Part shown: one piece after another, positions 53,548 to 62,160 of the stretch | Layout of the letters: each line of letters begins with the position of its first letter | How positions within the stretch are numbered: the first letter of the stretch is position 1 | Assembly: GCA_964453115.1 (NCBI GenBank) | Contig: CAYVRT010000017.1 | Location: 1 to 64,000 of the forward strand | Direction: 5' to 3' | Origin: JAIWNK01 sp964453115 | GTDB taxonomy: Bacteria; Chloroflexota; Anaerolineae; Anaerolineales; Anaerolineaceae | Length of the DNA stretch: 64,000 nt | Notes under the pieces: generated by a model | What the model saw: only the letters and a program-made list of their open reading frames with translations | What the model was told of the DNA's origin: nothing | Database searches by the model: none | Program-made: the position numbers and the translations under genes

Positions 53548-55071
53548 TTATTGGCTGTATTGCAACAGGCGCAGCCCTTCCAGGCGCAGCAATTCGGGGA
53601 AGAGCGCCTTGTACAGTGTGCAATGCGCGCCGGCCAGGTGAGGGCAACCGCCGGCGCAGGCATAGCGCCAGGGGCAGGCTGCGCATTCCGGGCGCAGGGC
53701 TGCCGGGCTGCTGAGACTGCGCAGCTCGGCCAACGGGTCGGCAGCTGAGATGTTGCTGACAGTCTCTTGCATGTGCATTTGGCAGCGGCTGATTTGGCCT
53801 TGCGGCCCAATCACCAGATAGTTGTGTCCGCTGCCGCAGGGCCGGGCATGGGGGGCGGTGAAGTTTGCCAGGTCGAGCAGCCCATTCAACAGGCTCCAGG
53901 GCGGCAGGTTTTGCTCGATGACGGCCAGGGCGGTGCGCAATCCATCCAGCACCTCGTCCGGATGCTGATTGAGGTCCAGTTCGGGGTGCGGCTCAGCAAT
54001 TGGCCGATAGAAGTTGAGGTGAAAGGTCAGGCCTTGCTCCAGGGCAAAGCGCAGCAAGTTTGCCAATCCGGGCGCGCTTTTGGCCGTGACGGTGATGTTG
54101 AGGTGTGGGCGCAGGCCCTCAGCACGCGCAATTTCCAGGGCGCGCAGCGCTGCCCGGATGCTGGAAGCGCCGGAGCGGAGCGGGCGTTGGGCTTCTTGCG
54201 CCTCGTCCAGCCCATCCAGCGAGAGTCCCACCCCGACATCCAGCGTGCGCAGGCTGGCAGCCATGGCGGGCGTTAGCGCCGTGCCATTGGTCAACACGGT
54301 GCTGTGCAGCCGGATGCCATGTGCTTGGGCGAGTTGCCGGGCGTGGGTTTGCATTGTGCGCAGCAGGTCAAAGCGTAGCAGCGGCTCGCCGCCGGCGTAT
54401 TTAAGCCAGAGCTCGGGATAGGCGTAGCGTTGGGCGGTGTTAAACAGGCGCTCAATTGCGGTCAAACCGGTGCGCTCGTCCATTTGCCGGGCGTGGCGCG
54501 GGGCGTAACAATAGGTGCAGGCCAGTGTGCAGTCATCGGTCAGGTGCAGCCAGGCAAGCAGCCCCCGTTCACTGGCATAGCAAACCGTGGCTTCGGCTGG
54601 GCGCAGCAGACCGGCCTGCCAAAGCTGCATGCAGGCATTGTGTGCCTCCCCCTGCGACAGGGCGAGTTGCGCCGCGGCCTGCTCCGGCGTTTGCGGGGTG
54701 CGAAAGGCCTGCCAGAATTGAAGTGCGGCTTTGTTCAGCACGGCTGTGCCGCCTGTTTCGGGGCAGTGCAGGGTGTGGTAGCCGCCTGGCAGTGCGGTAT
54801 CCAGGGCCGGTACGGTCTGGAGCCATGCGCCATTGGGCCTGTTGAGCAGGGCGCTCGGTGCGCTGGGGCAGGCGCAGTCATTGCTGCCTCCTCCTGTGTT
54901 GTTGGCACTCTCGGTGTCGCAGGCCTCATTTTGAGGTGAAGAAGGCGGGGAAAAGACAACGGCAATGGTTGGGCTCTGGCCACCATAGGCGACCGGACAA
55001 GCACAGTCATGGGCTGCCATGGTCCAAGATGCTCCCTGGTTTAAGGAGACGATATACAAGTGTGATTTCAT
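53548..55071 (-). CDS. radical SAM/SPASM peptide-maturase-like protein with fused PqqD-type domain
   Basis: A 507-residue protein. Residues 1-90 form an odd N-terminal extension with the motif DCACP twice (22-26 and 65-69), separated by a Ser/Gly/Asn-rich linker. About 100-158 resembles a PqqD/RRE peptide-binding domain (AVLNKAALQFWQAF, then ACMQLWQAGLL). The radical SAM cluster is CTLACTYC (Cys181, 185, 188), then GGEPLL. The C-terminal SPASM domain has CGSGHN, CQMH, CAACPWRYACAGGC and a last Cys, for auxiliary clusters. Such fusions modify ribosomal peptides. Start ATG 55071; GTG 55095 is possible. Preceded by an 11-codon ORF and a terminator. Confidence 0.8.
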   Translation of the reverse strand: MKSHLYIVSLNQGASWTMAAHDCACPVAYGGQSPTIAVVFSPPSSPQNEACDTESANNTGGGSNDCACPSAPSALLNRPNGAWLQTVPALDTALPGGYHTLHCPETGGTAVLNKAALQFWQAFRTPQTPEQAAAQLALSQGEAHNACMQLWQAGLLRPAEATVCYASERGLLAWLHLTDDCTLACTYCYAPRHARQMDERTGLTAIERLFNTAQRYAYPELWLKYAGGEPLLRFDLLRTMQTHARQLAQAHGIRLHSTVLTNGTALTPAMAASLRTLDVGVGLSLDGLDEAQEAQRPLRSGASSIRAALRALEIARAEGLRPHLNITVTAKSAPGLANLLRFALEQGLTFHLNFYRPIAEPHPELDLNQHPDEVLDGLRTALAVIEQNLPPWSLLNGLLDLANFTAPHARPCGSGHNYLVIGPQGQISRCQMHMQETVSNISAADPLAELRSLSSPAALRPECAACPWRYACAGGCPHLAGAHCTLYKALFPELLRLEGLRLLQYSQ

Positions 55072-55095
55072 TTGAACCTGCCTTTGCTTAAACAC

Positions 55096-55128
55096 AAAAA
55101 CCCCCTGGTGCGCCTGTTGGCGCGGGGC
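55096..55128 (-). terminator. terminator/attenuator between the micro-ORF and the radical SAM gene
   Basis: On the minus strand CCCCGCGCC-AACA-GGCGC, then CCA and GGGG, forms a GC-rich hairpin directly followed by TTTTT. It lies 20 bases after the micro-ORF stop and 25 bases before the ATG of the radical SAM gene, so only read-through transcripts reach that gene. Confidence 0.7.
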
Positions 55129-55147
55129 AAGGTTGTGGAAGGTCTTG

Positions 55148-55183
55148 CTAGTACAACAACGGCGAGCCGTCCTTGTATTTCAT
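55148..55183 (-). CDS. 11-residue micro-ORF, candidate precursor or leader peptide
   Basis: Minus-strand ATG at 55183 to TAG at 55148 encodes MKYKDGSPLLY. It is preceded by GAGAGGA 7 bases before the ATG (55191-55197) and by a consensus promoter (TTGAAT-17-TATAAT, 55227-55255). A terminator follows 20 bases after its stop, and then the gene of a PqqD-fused radical SAM enzyme. The quality of the expression signals suggests it is translated. It may be a minimal substrate of the enzyme, a leader peptide for attenuation, or chance. Confidence 0.45.
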   Translation of the reverse strand: MKYKDGSPLLY

Positions 55184-55226
55184 CGCGTCATCCTCTCATT
55201 TAGCCTAAGGCCAAAGATGCTCATTC

Positions 55227-55255
55227 ATTATAGCAAGGAGGCGGGCGCGATTCAA
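55227..55255 (-). promoter_or_regulatory. promoter of the micro-ORF / radical SAM transcript
   Basis: On the minus strand TTGAAT (55250-55255) and TATAAT (55227-55232) are exactly 17 bases apart. The predicted start at about 55220 leaves a 37-base leader before the micro-ORF. Confidence 0.75.
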
Positions 55256-55291
55256 GCCCTTTGAGGGTTGAATTGTCTGGCAAAGCTCGAT

Positions 55292-58200
55292 TTAGCCGGG
55301 CGGCGGTTGCCGCCACAGGGCAAAGTTCTCCAGAAAGCGGCGCATTGCCGAGCCATTGGTTAACACTTTTTTGAATCTTTCTTCAAATTTCAACACGCCG
55401 CGTGCCGCGGCGACCAGTTCGGCGCGGTTGAATTTCTTGTACAGGTCATACATTTGCTGTCGGGCCTGCAAGAGGGGCGGGAATTTCTCGCTGTACAGAT
55501 TGCTATATTCCAGTCCAATGGCGTGTTCAAAGGCGGCGCTCTCAATCGTCAGCAAGTCATTGGTTGGCACCTGATTGGGGTTGAAGAAGCGCAATTTCCA
55601 GAACCCGCGCAGCATGTACAGCTTTCCCAGTTGCTGCCAGATGCTGACTTCTTGTGCCTTTTGGATGGAGATGCGCTCGCTGCCCGGTTCGCTGAACCAT
55701 TGATAAGGCTTTGGGGATTCGTGCAACACCAGCTGTGTCACTTCGCCAATCAATCCTTCGTCGGCGTGATAGTACCCCAACCAGGCCAGGTTGACAAGCG
55801 CATCCATCCGGTCATAAATGGAGAGGTCACGGGCCAGGGCGGCCGCCTGCCGCAGCGCTGCTTCGCTGTTTTCTCGCAATTGCTGCATCTCGGTTTCAAG
55901 GGCTGCTTCTTGCCCGGTTTGCGGTTTTTCGTCTTTCAGGTAGCGCACCTGATCGCGCCGGGCACAGCCGATTTCAATCCAGGCCCGCACTTGCCGCGAA
56001 CGCTCGCCGATGTCTTGGGCGATTTTCAACGCCTCCTCGGCCCAGGCTTCGGCCTGCCGCAGGTGACGCTGCCGGGTGCCGAACAACATGTTCGCGTCGG
56101 CGCTCACCTGTCGGCGGCGCGCTTCGGCCAGGGCGGTCAACGCCAGGACCTGGGCGCGTTTGCTGCCCAAAAAACGTGCCAGGCGCAGGGCGCGCCAGGA
56201 CATGGTCAGTGCGCCATTGTAATCGCCTTTTTGGCGGTTGATGATCCCGAGGGTGTTCAGGCTGAGTGCGACCGGGCCGCGCCGGCCAATGGTGCGGCGC
56301 AGGTTGAGGGCATCGTTGACCAGCGCCAGCGCATCATCGGCCTGCCCCAGTTTGGCCAGCACATAGGCGCGGTCATTCAGAATGCGGGCATGTTCGACCT
56401 CAATCTTCAGGTCGCGAAACAGCTCAATTGCCTGATAATAATCGGCCTGTGCTTCGTTCAGCCGTTCCTGTTGTGAATTCAGATAGCCCCTTGCCTGGTA
56501 AGCCATGGCGAGGATTGCCAGGCGGTGCCAGCACAAAGGATCGGCTTCCCATTCTTCGCTTGTTTCGGGGCGCTCTATCTTTCTTAATTTCTGAATGACC
56601 TGATCCAGCGAGTCGCGCGCCTCCATCCAGTCGTTGAGGTCGGCGCGATAGATTTGGTTCAGCGCCTGGGAAACTTTCAGCGAGTCAGCCCAACCGCCAT
56701 GATTGCGCAGTCCAAAGCGGGACGGATGATCTTGCAGCAGGGCGGCGGCGCTTTGCAAAACGGTGGTGTAATCGCCAGCTATCCAATCTTCAATCATGTT
56801 GGTTTGATGCAGCGCACCGGCCAGCAGGTCGCGTTGAATTTCTGATAAGGGGGAGAGCGGTTCGTTCAGTGCTGTCGAGGCTTCGGCCTGCACCTGCCAG
56901 TAGAGCTGCAAATCATTTGCTGCAATTGCATCTTGAACATAGCGATAGTGATAGCGGAAGCCGCCGTTGAAGTCTACCCGGAAGCGGTAGAAAATGCGGT
57001 CTGCAATCAGCATTTGTTGCCAGCTCATCAGCTGCGTCATCTTGCGGGCGCGTTCCTCGGTTTTGAGAACGGTTGTGTTTTTTTCCTCGTCCTGTTCAAA
57101 TTCAACCCCTTCGATGGGGGCGTAGGCTTCATTTAATTCCTCAGAGAGTTTGCTCAATTGATGGCGATAGTAATCAACAGCCCTGCGCCAGACAGTTACT
57201 GCATCGCGGCGGTTGTCGGGGTTTTTCCGACTTTCCTTTTGTAGCAGGTCATACAGTTCGTCATGCAGGAAGAGCAGTTCTTCGTCGCGGAAGCGGGTTG
57301 GCTTGACGAATGCCAGCCCTTTGACCAGTTCGAAACGTTCTTTGGCTTCTTCGAGTGGAATTTCCAGCACTTCGGCCAGTAGCTGTTGACTGACGCCGCG
57401 CGGCAACTGTCCCAGTGCCTGCACGGTTTCGCCCAGGGTGGGGTCTTCCATCAGCCGGGCAACCAGGGTCGCGTCGAAAGCGTCCAGCGGTGGTTGGGCG
57501 CCAATGCTGTAGAGTGCGACCAGCAATGCCAGGCGGATGGGTTGCCCATTGGCTTGTTTGTGTGCCTGTCGGCGCAGGTTGGGGTCCATGCCATCAATTC
57601 GCTCTGCGGCCTGAATCGCCTGGGCGTTGCGGGCGGCGCGCGCCGCAGCCGCAAAATATTCCATGCTATCTTCCTCGCTGAAGCGCTCCACCTCAAAGAC
57701 CCTGGCGCTTAATTCTTCGCTGAGCGGCAGGGCTGCTTTGCGTCCGGCCAGCAGCAGGGTGATGTTGGATGTTGGCTGAAGGGCTTTTTTCAACCATGCC
57801 CAGCACTCGGCACGGTGTTGCTTGAAGTACACCAGGCGTTCGGCTGTATCAATTAGCAGCAAGAGGCGCTTGTTTCTTGTAATCCAATTCAGGGTGCGAA
57901 GAAATTCATCCAGCACCTCCTGCGTCTCTTTTGCGCTGCTCAGGCCGCCAGAACGCAGCACATCCATGCCCTTGCGCAGGTCTTTGTAGCGGGTAAATTC
58001 TCCTTGCACTTCGTGTGGCAGGATTTCAACAATGCGGTCTGCCAGGCCGATGGGGGTGTGATAGGCATAATGATAGACATCTACCAGTTCTTGCCCGACC
58101 CAAAAATGGGACTGTTCAGCTGCCCAATCGCACAGGGCGCGCAGCAGGCGGGTTTTGCCCATCCCGCCTGTACCGGTCAGCATCAGCGCCTGCGGGCCAG

Positions 58201-58315
58201 GTGCTGTGTTTTGGATCTCTGTTTTTAGATCGTTCAGCAATTTCTTGCGCCCAACAAATTCGGTTGCCAACGCGCCAACAAAGTCTTGCAATGCTTTTGC
58301 GGTTTTTGCATCCAT
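55292..58315 (-). CDS. STAND-type NTPase with TPR-like C terminus
   Basis: A 1007-residue protein. After a short helix and FVGRKKLLNDL (the usual lead-in to STAND NTPases) come Walker A GTGGMGKT (48-55), Walker B LLLLIDTAERL (about 150), LLLAGRKAALPL (sensor region) and a winged-helix-like part to about 390. From about 480 to the end are helical repeats, several TPR-like (ARGYLNSQQERLNEAQADYYQAIELF; SLNTLGIINRQKGDYNGALTM). No N-terminal effector domain is present. It is the last gene of a three-gene unit (59566-60711, 58328-59545, this), 12 bases behind its neighbour. AAAGGAG precedes ATG 58315. Confidence 0.8.
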   Translation of the reverse strand: MDAKTAKALQDFVGALATEFVGRKKLLNDLKTEIQNTAPGPQALMLTGTGGMGKTRLLRALCDWAAEQSHFWVGQELVDVYHYAYHTPIGLADRIVEILPHEVQGEFTRYKDLRKGMDVLRSGGLSSAKETQEVLDEFLRTLNWITRNKRLLLLIDTAERLVYFKQHRAECWAWLKKALQPTSNITLLLAGRKAALPLSEELSARVFEVERFSEEDSMEYFAAAARAARNAQAIQAAERIDGMDPNLRRQAHKQANGQPIRLALLVALYSIGAQPPLDAFDATLVARLMEDPTLGETVQALGQLPRGVSQQLLAEVLEIPLEEAKERFELVKGLAFVKPTRFRDEELLFLHDELYDLLQKESRKNPDNRRDAVTVWRRAVDYYRHQLSKLSEELNEAYAPIEGVEFEQDEEKNTTVLKTEERARKMTQLMSWQQMLIADRIFYRFRVDFNGGFRYHYRYVQDAIAANDLQLYWQVQAEASTALNEPLSPLSEIQRDLLAGALHQTNMIEDWIAGDYTTVLQSAAALLQDHPSRFGLRNHGGWADSLKVSQALNQIYRADLNDWMEARDSLDQVIQKLRKIERPETSEEWEADPLCWHRLAILAMAYQARGYLNSQQERLNEAQADYYQAIELFRDLKIEVEHARILNDRAYVLAKLGQADDALALVNDALNLRRTIGRRGPVALSLNTLGIINRQKGDYNGALTMSWRALRLARFLGSKRAQVLALTALAEARRRQVSADANMLFGTRQRHLRQAEAWAEEALKIAQDIGERSRQVRAWIEIGCARRDQVRYLKDEKPQTGQEAALETEMQQLRENSEAALRQAAALARDLSIYDRMDALVNLAWLGYYHADEGLIGEVTQLVLHESPKPYQWFSEPGSERISIQKAQEVSIWQQLGKLYMLRGFWKLRFFNPNQVPTNDLLTIESAAFEHAIGLEYSNLYSEKFPPLLQARQQMYDLYKKFNRAELVAAARGVLKFEERFKKVLTNGSAMRRFLENFALWRQPPPG

Positions 58316-58327
58316 TTCCGGCTCCTT

Positions 58328-59545
58328 TTATTGTTCCCTTGCCTGAAATTTTTCAGCCTGCTTTTGATAATACTCGGCATCCTGTGAGCCTTTTGGGAAT
58401 TGTTTGGCCCAATCTTCATAGAGTTTGCTGGCAGCCGTGCGCAAGTTTTGGTAAATGGGCATACCTTCCAAATTCTGGCGCAGGTAGCTGTGCAGGTGTT
58501 CATCTATCTGATAGCCGCCTTCTTGCCAGCGCACCAGGCTATTGGCAATCAGACGGTCCAGCACCTTCTGGCGTAAGTCGGAGCGACTCATACTGTCATA
58601 GTGTTGGGCTTTCTCTGACCTTTCTCCATAATAGGCCTTCAGCATTGGCTTGAGATGCCCCTCCACGAAACGATCCAGCGGGCAAAGTGCTTCCAAAAAT
58701 TCCCGAATTTGCTGACGTTCGCCTTCTGGAATGATCGTCAGTAATTCCTGGATGACCTCCTCGATACTTGCCCCTTGTGCGAGCAAAATGTTGGCGAGCG
58801 GATGGCCTTTTGATTTTTCAAAAACATTGGCTTTGACGATTTGAATTTTTTCCTTCCCCTCTTTTTTTGAAAAGTTTTCAATTTGCTGCCTGGCCTCGTC
58901 TTCGCTCAAGGGGCCCAGTTCCAGCGTTTTGACCTGTGTGCGCAGGTAAGGGGATTGCCAGGGGTAGAGTTTGCCGCGCCCGGTGATCAGGATGAGGACA
59001 TTCGGCAGGGTAACCAGCGGTGCCAGCAGGCGCTTCTCCAGCCCATCCAGCAGTGCCCAATCCGATTCGAATGCCGAATCGAGCAGGATGACCCAGGTTT
59101 TATTGGGGGCGCGCTGCAAGACGTTGATCACCCAGGCGCTGAGTTCGCCGAGGGTCGGGCATTCACCGACCCAGGCGCCCAGGTCTTTGGCGAATTTGCC
59201 CAGCAGGTCGCTCAACAGGGCCTCAACCAGTTCGGCTTTGTCCTCGTTTTCGGATAATTCCCTGGCTTTTTCGGGGGAAAGAAACCACTCGTTTTTCCCG
59301 GCGGTTATGTCGGGTGGTTGTTCGAGGCCGATCAGCAGAGGGGTGGTTTTTTCTTTTGCTTCTAAGATGCTGCGTTGCAAGTGCAGGCAGAGCCAGGTCT
59401 TGCCGCTGCCACGCCCGGCTTGAATCACAATCGGGCAATGGGGATTGCCCGATTCGATTTTTTCGACAATCTCTTCAATTTCCTTAACGATGAGACGATT
59501 GCAAAAAAGGTCTGGCTGATAAGCGGGAATCTTGAGGCGGCTCAT
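58328..59545 (-). CDS. STAND-like P-loop NTPase
   Basis: A 405-residue NTPase. Walker A AGRGSGKT (43-50), Walker B WVILLDSAFESD and sensor LILITGRGKLYPW; after this HPLANILLAQGASIEEV and a winged-helix-like end (about 300-370; SDLRQKVLDRLIANSLVRW). There are no repeats and no effector domain, so it is shorter than typical STAND proteins. It sits between two other NTPase genes with gaps of 12 and 20 bases, suggesting that the products work together. AGGAGG precedes ATG 59545. Confidence 0.75.
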   Translation of the reverse strand: MSRLKIPAYQPDLFCNRLIVKEIEEIVEKIESGNPHCPIVIQAGRGSGKTWLCLHLQRSILEAKEKTTPLLIGLEQPPDITAGKNEWFLSPEKARELSENEDKAELVEALLSDLLGKFAKDLGAWVGECPTLGELSAWVINVLQRAPNKTWVILLDSAFESDWALLDGLEKRLLAPLVTLPNVLILITGRGKLYPWQSPYLRTQVKTLELGPLSEDEARQQIENFSKKEGKEKIQIVKANVFEKSKGHPLANILLAQGASIEEVIQELLTIIPEGERQQIREFLEALCPLDRFVEGHLKPMLKAYYGERSEKAQHYDSMSRSDLRQKVLDRLIANSLVRWQEGGYQIDEHLHSYLRQNLEGMPIYQNLRTAASKLYEDWAKQFPKGSQDAEYYQKQAEKFQAREQ

Positions 59546-59565
59546 GGTTGTTTCCTCCTGGATGG

Positions 59566-60711
59566 TTAAGCCAGCGGGATGGGAATGCCCAACGACACAG
59601 AATAGCGCTGGATGGCCTGTTCAATATCTGCATTGCACAGTGCCTCGCCGCCGCGTCCCTGACGCTCGGCGAAGGTGTGGAGCAGGGTATTGGCCAAGCA
59701 AATGGCCTCGCGTGGTAAGGGGCGCAAGAGGTGCGCAATCAACTGGACTTCGATACCACGCAGTCCATCGCAGAAGGCATCGAATGTTTCGGTTTGGCCC
59801 TGGCTGGCAATGTAAATGCGGCGCTGCAAGACGCGGATTAATTCGTCATCTTGCCAGTTCAGGGTAATGGTTTGAAAGGCGGCTGAATCGCCCTGGTAAG
59901 GGGCTAGTTCCTGGGGCAAAAAGGCCTTCATCACCCAGCCCTGGCTGGCCCAATCGGCAGCTTCGGTCAGCAGCGGCTGTAATGCTTCGGCAACCTGTTG
60001 CGGTGCTTCGACAGAAAATGCGAAGCCGTCTGCGCCATCGAGCAGAACAAAGATGGCGCTGAAGCCAAGCGCCTTTACCTGTTCAAAGAAGATACGCTTT
60101 AGATCGGGGCTGAACGGCATGGGGGTTGAAGCGGCGGAGAGCTGTTCGCAAAGTGCAGCCAGCGGACGGGGAGCGGGCGGGGTGAGGAAGGCATAGGTGC
60201 GGTCAAAGCGCTCGGCCAGGCGGCGCGGGTCGGCATTGCGCAACATGCCCAGGTAATGCTCGAGCGGTGGGGTTCGCAGCAGGCTGCGCAGCAGGCTGGC
60301 GAGTGCTTTTTGTTCGGCGGGGTGGCGCGAGAGGAAAAGCTCAGGGCGGAAGGATAGCCCAATCAGCAAGCTGAGGGCGGCGCGATGCAAAATTGCGGCT
60401 GTGTGGGCCGTGTGCGTGGGTGGTGGGATCAACTGCGGGAACAGTTCTGGCAGGTTGTAAGAGACGGGCAGGGCGGGTTGCCCGCCGAAGGCCAGTGCGC
60501 AGGCCCGCCCGACTGCAATGCGCAGGGCGGTTTTTCCGGCGCCGGGCAGGGCAAAGACCTGGGCTGCCTGGGGCTTTGAGACCAGTTCGAGCGCTTCATG
60601 ACCAATCAGATATTCGCCGAGGCGCGCATCTTGCGAGGCTTCCAGGTGTTCAAAGGGGTTGAATTGGAATCCGAAGGCAGTCAAGGCGTGGCGAAGGCCT
60701 GAATCAAACAA
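59566..60711 (-). CDS. P-loop ATPase, paralogous to the winged-helix ATPase upstream
   Basis: A 381-residue ATPase. Walker A is ALPGAGKTALR (Lys60; the first Gly of the P-loop is replaced by Ala), Walker B IFVLLDGADGF, and a C-terminal helical lid. It shares the GKTALR pattern, the LLxDGxxxW/F Walker B and domain layout with the gene at 60835, but lacks the C-terminal winged helix. The start is a TTG at 60711 with AAGGA 9 bases upstream. Its promoter lies next to an array of 11-bp-spaced boxes (60779-60838). First gene of the three-gene unit. Confidence 0.72.
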   Translation of the reverse strand: MFDSGLRHALTAFGFQFNPFEHLEASQDARLGEYLIGHEALELVSKPQAAQVFALPGAGKTALRIAVGRACALAFGGQPALPVSYNLPELFPQLIPPPTHTAHTAAILHRAALSLLIGLSFRPELFLSRHPAEQKALASLLRSLLRTPPLEHYLGMLRNADPRRLAERFDRTYAFLTPPAPRPLAALCEQLSAASTPMPFSPDLKRIFFEQVKALGFSAIFVLLDGADGFAFSVEAPQQVAEALQPLLTEAADWASQGWVMKAFLPQELAPYQGDSAAFQTITLNWQDDELIRVLQRRIYIASQGQTETFDAFCDGLRGIEVQLIAHLLRPLPREAICLANTLLHTFAERQGRGGEALCNADIEQAIQRYSVSLGIPIPLA

Positions 60712-60741
60712 TGGTGGCGCTCCTTTCTCTTAAGTTGCAAT

Positions 60742-60747
60742 TTTATA
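60742..60747 (-). promoter_or_regulatory. -10 element (TATAAA) of the three-gene NTPase unit
   Basis: TATAAA on the minus strand about 31 bases before the TTG start. The box array lies 31 bases upstream and keeps nearly the same helical phase relative to the -10 as in the other two cases. Confidence 0.5.
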
Positions 60748-60778
60748 CGGCTTTCGTTGTCTGTACAAGTTCAGTTTA

Positions 60779-60838
60779 CTTGCGGTTTCCTTACTGCCCT
60801 CTTGCAAGTATCTTGCTGGTTTCTCACCGAAATCTCAC
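60779..60838 (-). repeat. array of six CTYRC boxes at exact 11-bp spacing
   Basis: Plus-strand boxes CTTGC, CTTAC, CTTGC, CTTGC, CTCAC and CTCAC start at 60779, 60790, 60801, 60812, 60823 and 60834 with 6-base spacers. This is the best array in the window. It overlaps the last codon and stop of the winged-helix ATPase gene and lies upstream of the promoter of the next gene. Direct repeats at one helical turn suggest cooperative binding of an OmpR/SARP-type winged helix. Confidence 0.85.
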
Positions 60839-62160
60839 CCGTGTGTTTTGAGCCGCAGGCCCTTGTTGCGCTCGGTGAGCAGGTAGATGGGCGCTTCGGG
60901 GTTGGGTTCCAGTGCCTGACGCAGCCGCCACAGCGCCGTATCCAGGGTGCCGGTGTATTCTTTGGGGTAGAGGTAGCCGGGGTCGTTGGGGCGCAGTGCG
61001 GTTGGTCGGCCTTCATAACCGATGTAATAAACGTCTTCGCGCTCGCACAGCTCGCCATGCCGTTGGTACAGGAAGGCCAGTACTTGAAAGCCAGCTGGTT
61101 GAATGCCCGGCACTTCGCCATAGCCGAGGTAGGCGCGGTGGTTGACCAGGTCCAGGCGCAGGCGGGGCGGGTGTTGCTGAAAAATTTCTTCCATTGCGCG
61201 CGCATCCAGGGCGTGGGGCGGTTGTTGGGCGCACAGGACGTTGACCAGTGGGCGCAGTATTTCCAGCCAGCCGCGCGGCTGCAAGCCGCCGTAACGCGCC
61301 AGCCAGGTTTCCAGCAGCGAGCTATCAAACCAATCGGTTAGCCTGGCTGTTGGCTGATTCAGCGCCCAGGCGAGCCGTTTTTGCAGCAGTTCGGTCAGCG
61401 CGGCCGGTTGCCAGTTCAGGTGTAGCACTTCCAGGCGACGGCGCTGCACGCCGCTTGCTGCCAATACTTTGCTTTCCAGTGCATCGGGCAGGAAGAGCTT
61501 GACCGTGACCCCTTTTTGCTCAAACAGTGCCAGGGAAGAGAGCAACCCTTGCAGTGCCGTTTCGATGGTGCTGCTATGTGCATCCAGCCAGGGTTCGACG
61601 CCATCCACCAGCAGCCAGCAACCGCTTAACCCCAGGGCTTGCAAGGCTTCTGTCAGCAGTGCAATTGCCTCAATCGGGGCGGTTTTCTCATCCAGCGCCG
61701 GGTAGGCAGGAGTTTGGTCCAGCCAGGTTTGCAAGGGTTGATGACTGCGCAGTTTGCCAAGCAGGAGACGATAATTGGCCGGGCGGTAGTGTTGCCAGAA
61801 GTCGAGCAGGCTGACCTGCACCCATTCGGCGGCTGTTTGCACTTCTTGCCAGTGATGCAGCAGCCAGGGCAGCAGTGCTTCAGCACAGGCGCGCAGGGCT
61901 TGCTGCTGCATGGTGTAGCTGAGCGTCTGTTGGTTTTGTTCCTCGCCGGGCAGGCTGGGCTGCCAGGGGATGCACAGGGCATGGGCGGCATTGGCCGTCA
62001 GATGCAGGCGCAGAGCGGTTTTGCCTGACCCGCTTGGGCCGAGGATGATGGATGAATTGCTGCCTGCGGCAGCAGAAAAAATGCCCGGCTGCACCCAGGT
62101 TTCGGGCGGCATGCTGCCTTCGCGCTCGGCGTTGAGCGTCTCGAACGCTGTTGGGTTCAC
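60835..62160 (-). CDS. P-loop ATPase with C-terminal OmpR-type winged helix, candidate regulator
   Basis: A 441-residue protein. The start is GTG 62160 with AAGGAGG just before it; GTG overlaps the stop of the upstream gene (GTGA). Walker A GPSGSGKT (41-48), Walker B LLVDGVEPW, then a helical lid. The last 95 residues form a Trans_reg_C-like winged helix: FQVLAFLYQRHGELCEREDVY, then LDTALWRLRQALEPNPEAPIYLLTERNKGLRL. This is an ATPase with its DNA-binding domain at the C-terminal end, unlike SARPs where it is first. Since OmpR-type winged helices bind 11-bp direct repeats, it is the obvious candidate to bind the arrays at 53429, 60779 and 63945. Confidence 0.78.
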   Translation of the reverse strand: MNPTAFETLNAEREGSMPPETWVQPGIFSAAAGSNSSIILGPSGSGKTALRLHLTANAAHALCIPWQPSLPGEEQNQQTLSYTMQQQALRACAEALLPWLLHHWQEVQTAAEWVQVSLLDFWQHYRPANYRLLLGKLRSHQPLQTWLDQTPAYPALDEKTAPIEAIALLTEALQALGLSGCWLLVDGVEPWLDAHSSTIETALQGLLSSLALFEQKGVTVKLFLPDALESKVLAASGVQRRRLEVLHLNWQPAALTELLQKRLAWALNQPTARLTDWFDSSLLETWLARYGGLQPRGWLEILRPLVNVLCAQQPPHALDARAMEEIFQQHPPRLRLDLVNHRAYLGYGEVPGIQPAGFQVLAFLYQRHGELCEREDVYYIGYEGRPTALRPNDPGYLYPKEYTGTLDTALWRLRQALEPNPEAPIYLLTERNKGLRLKTHG

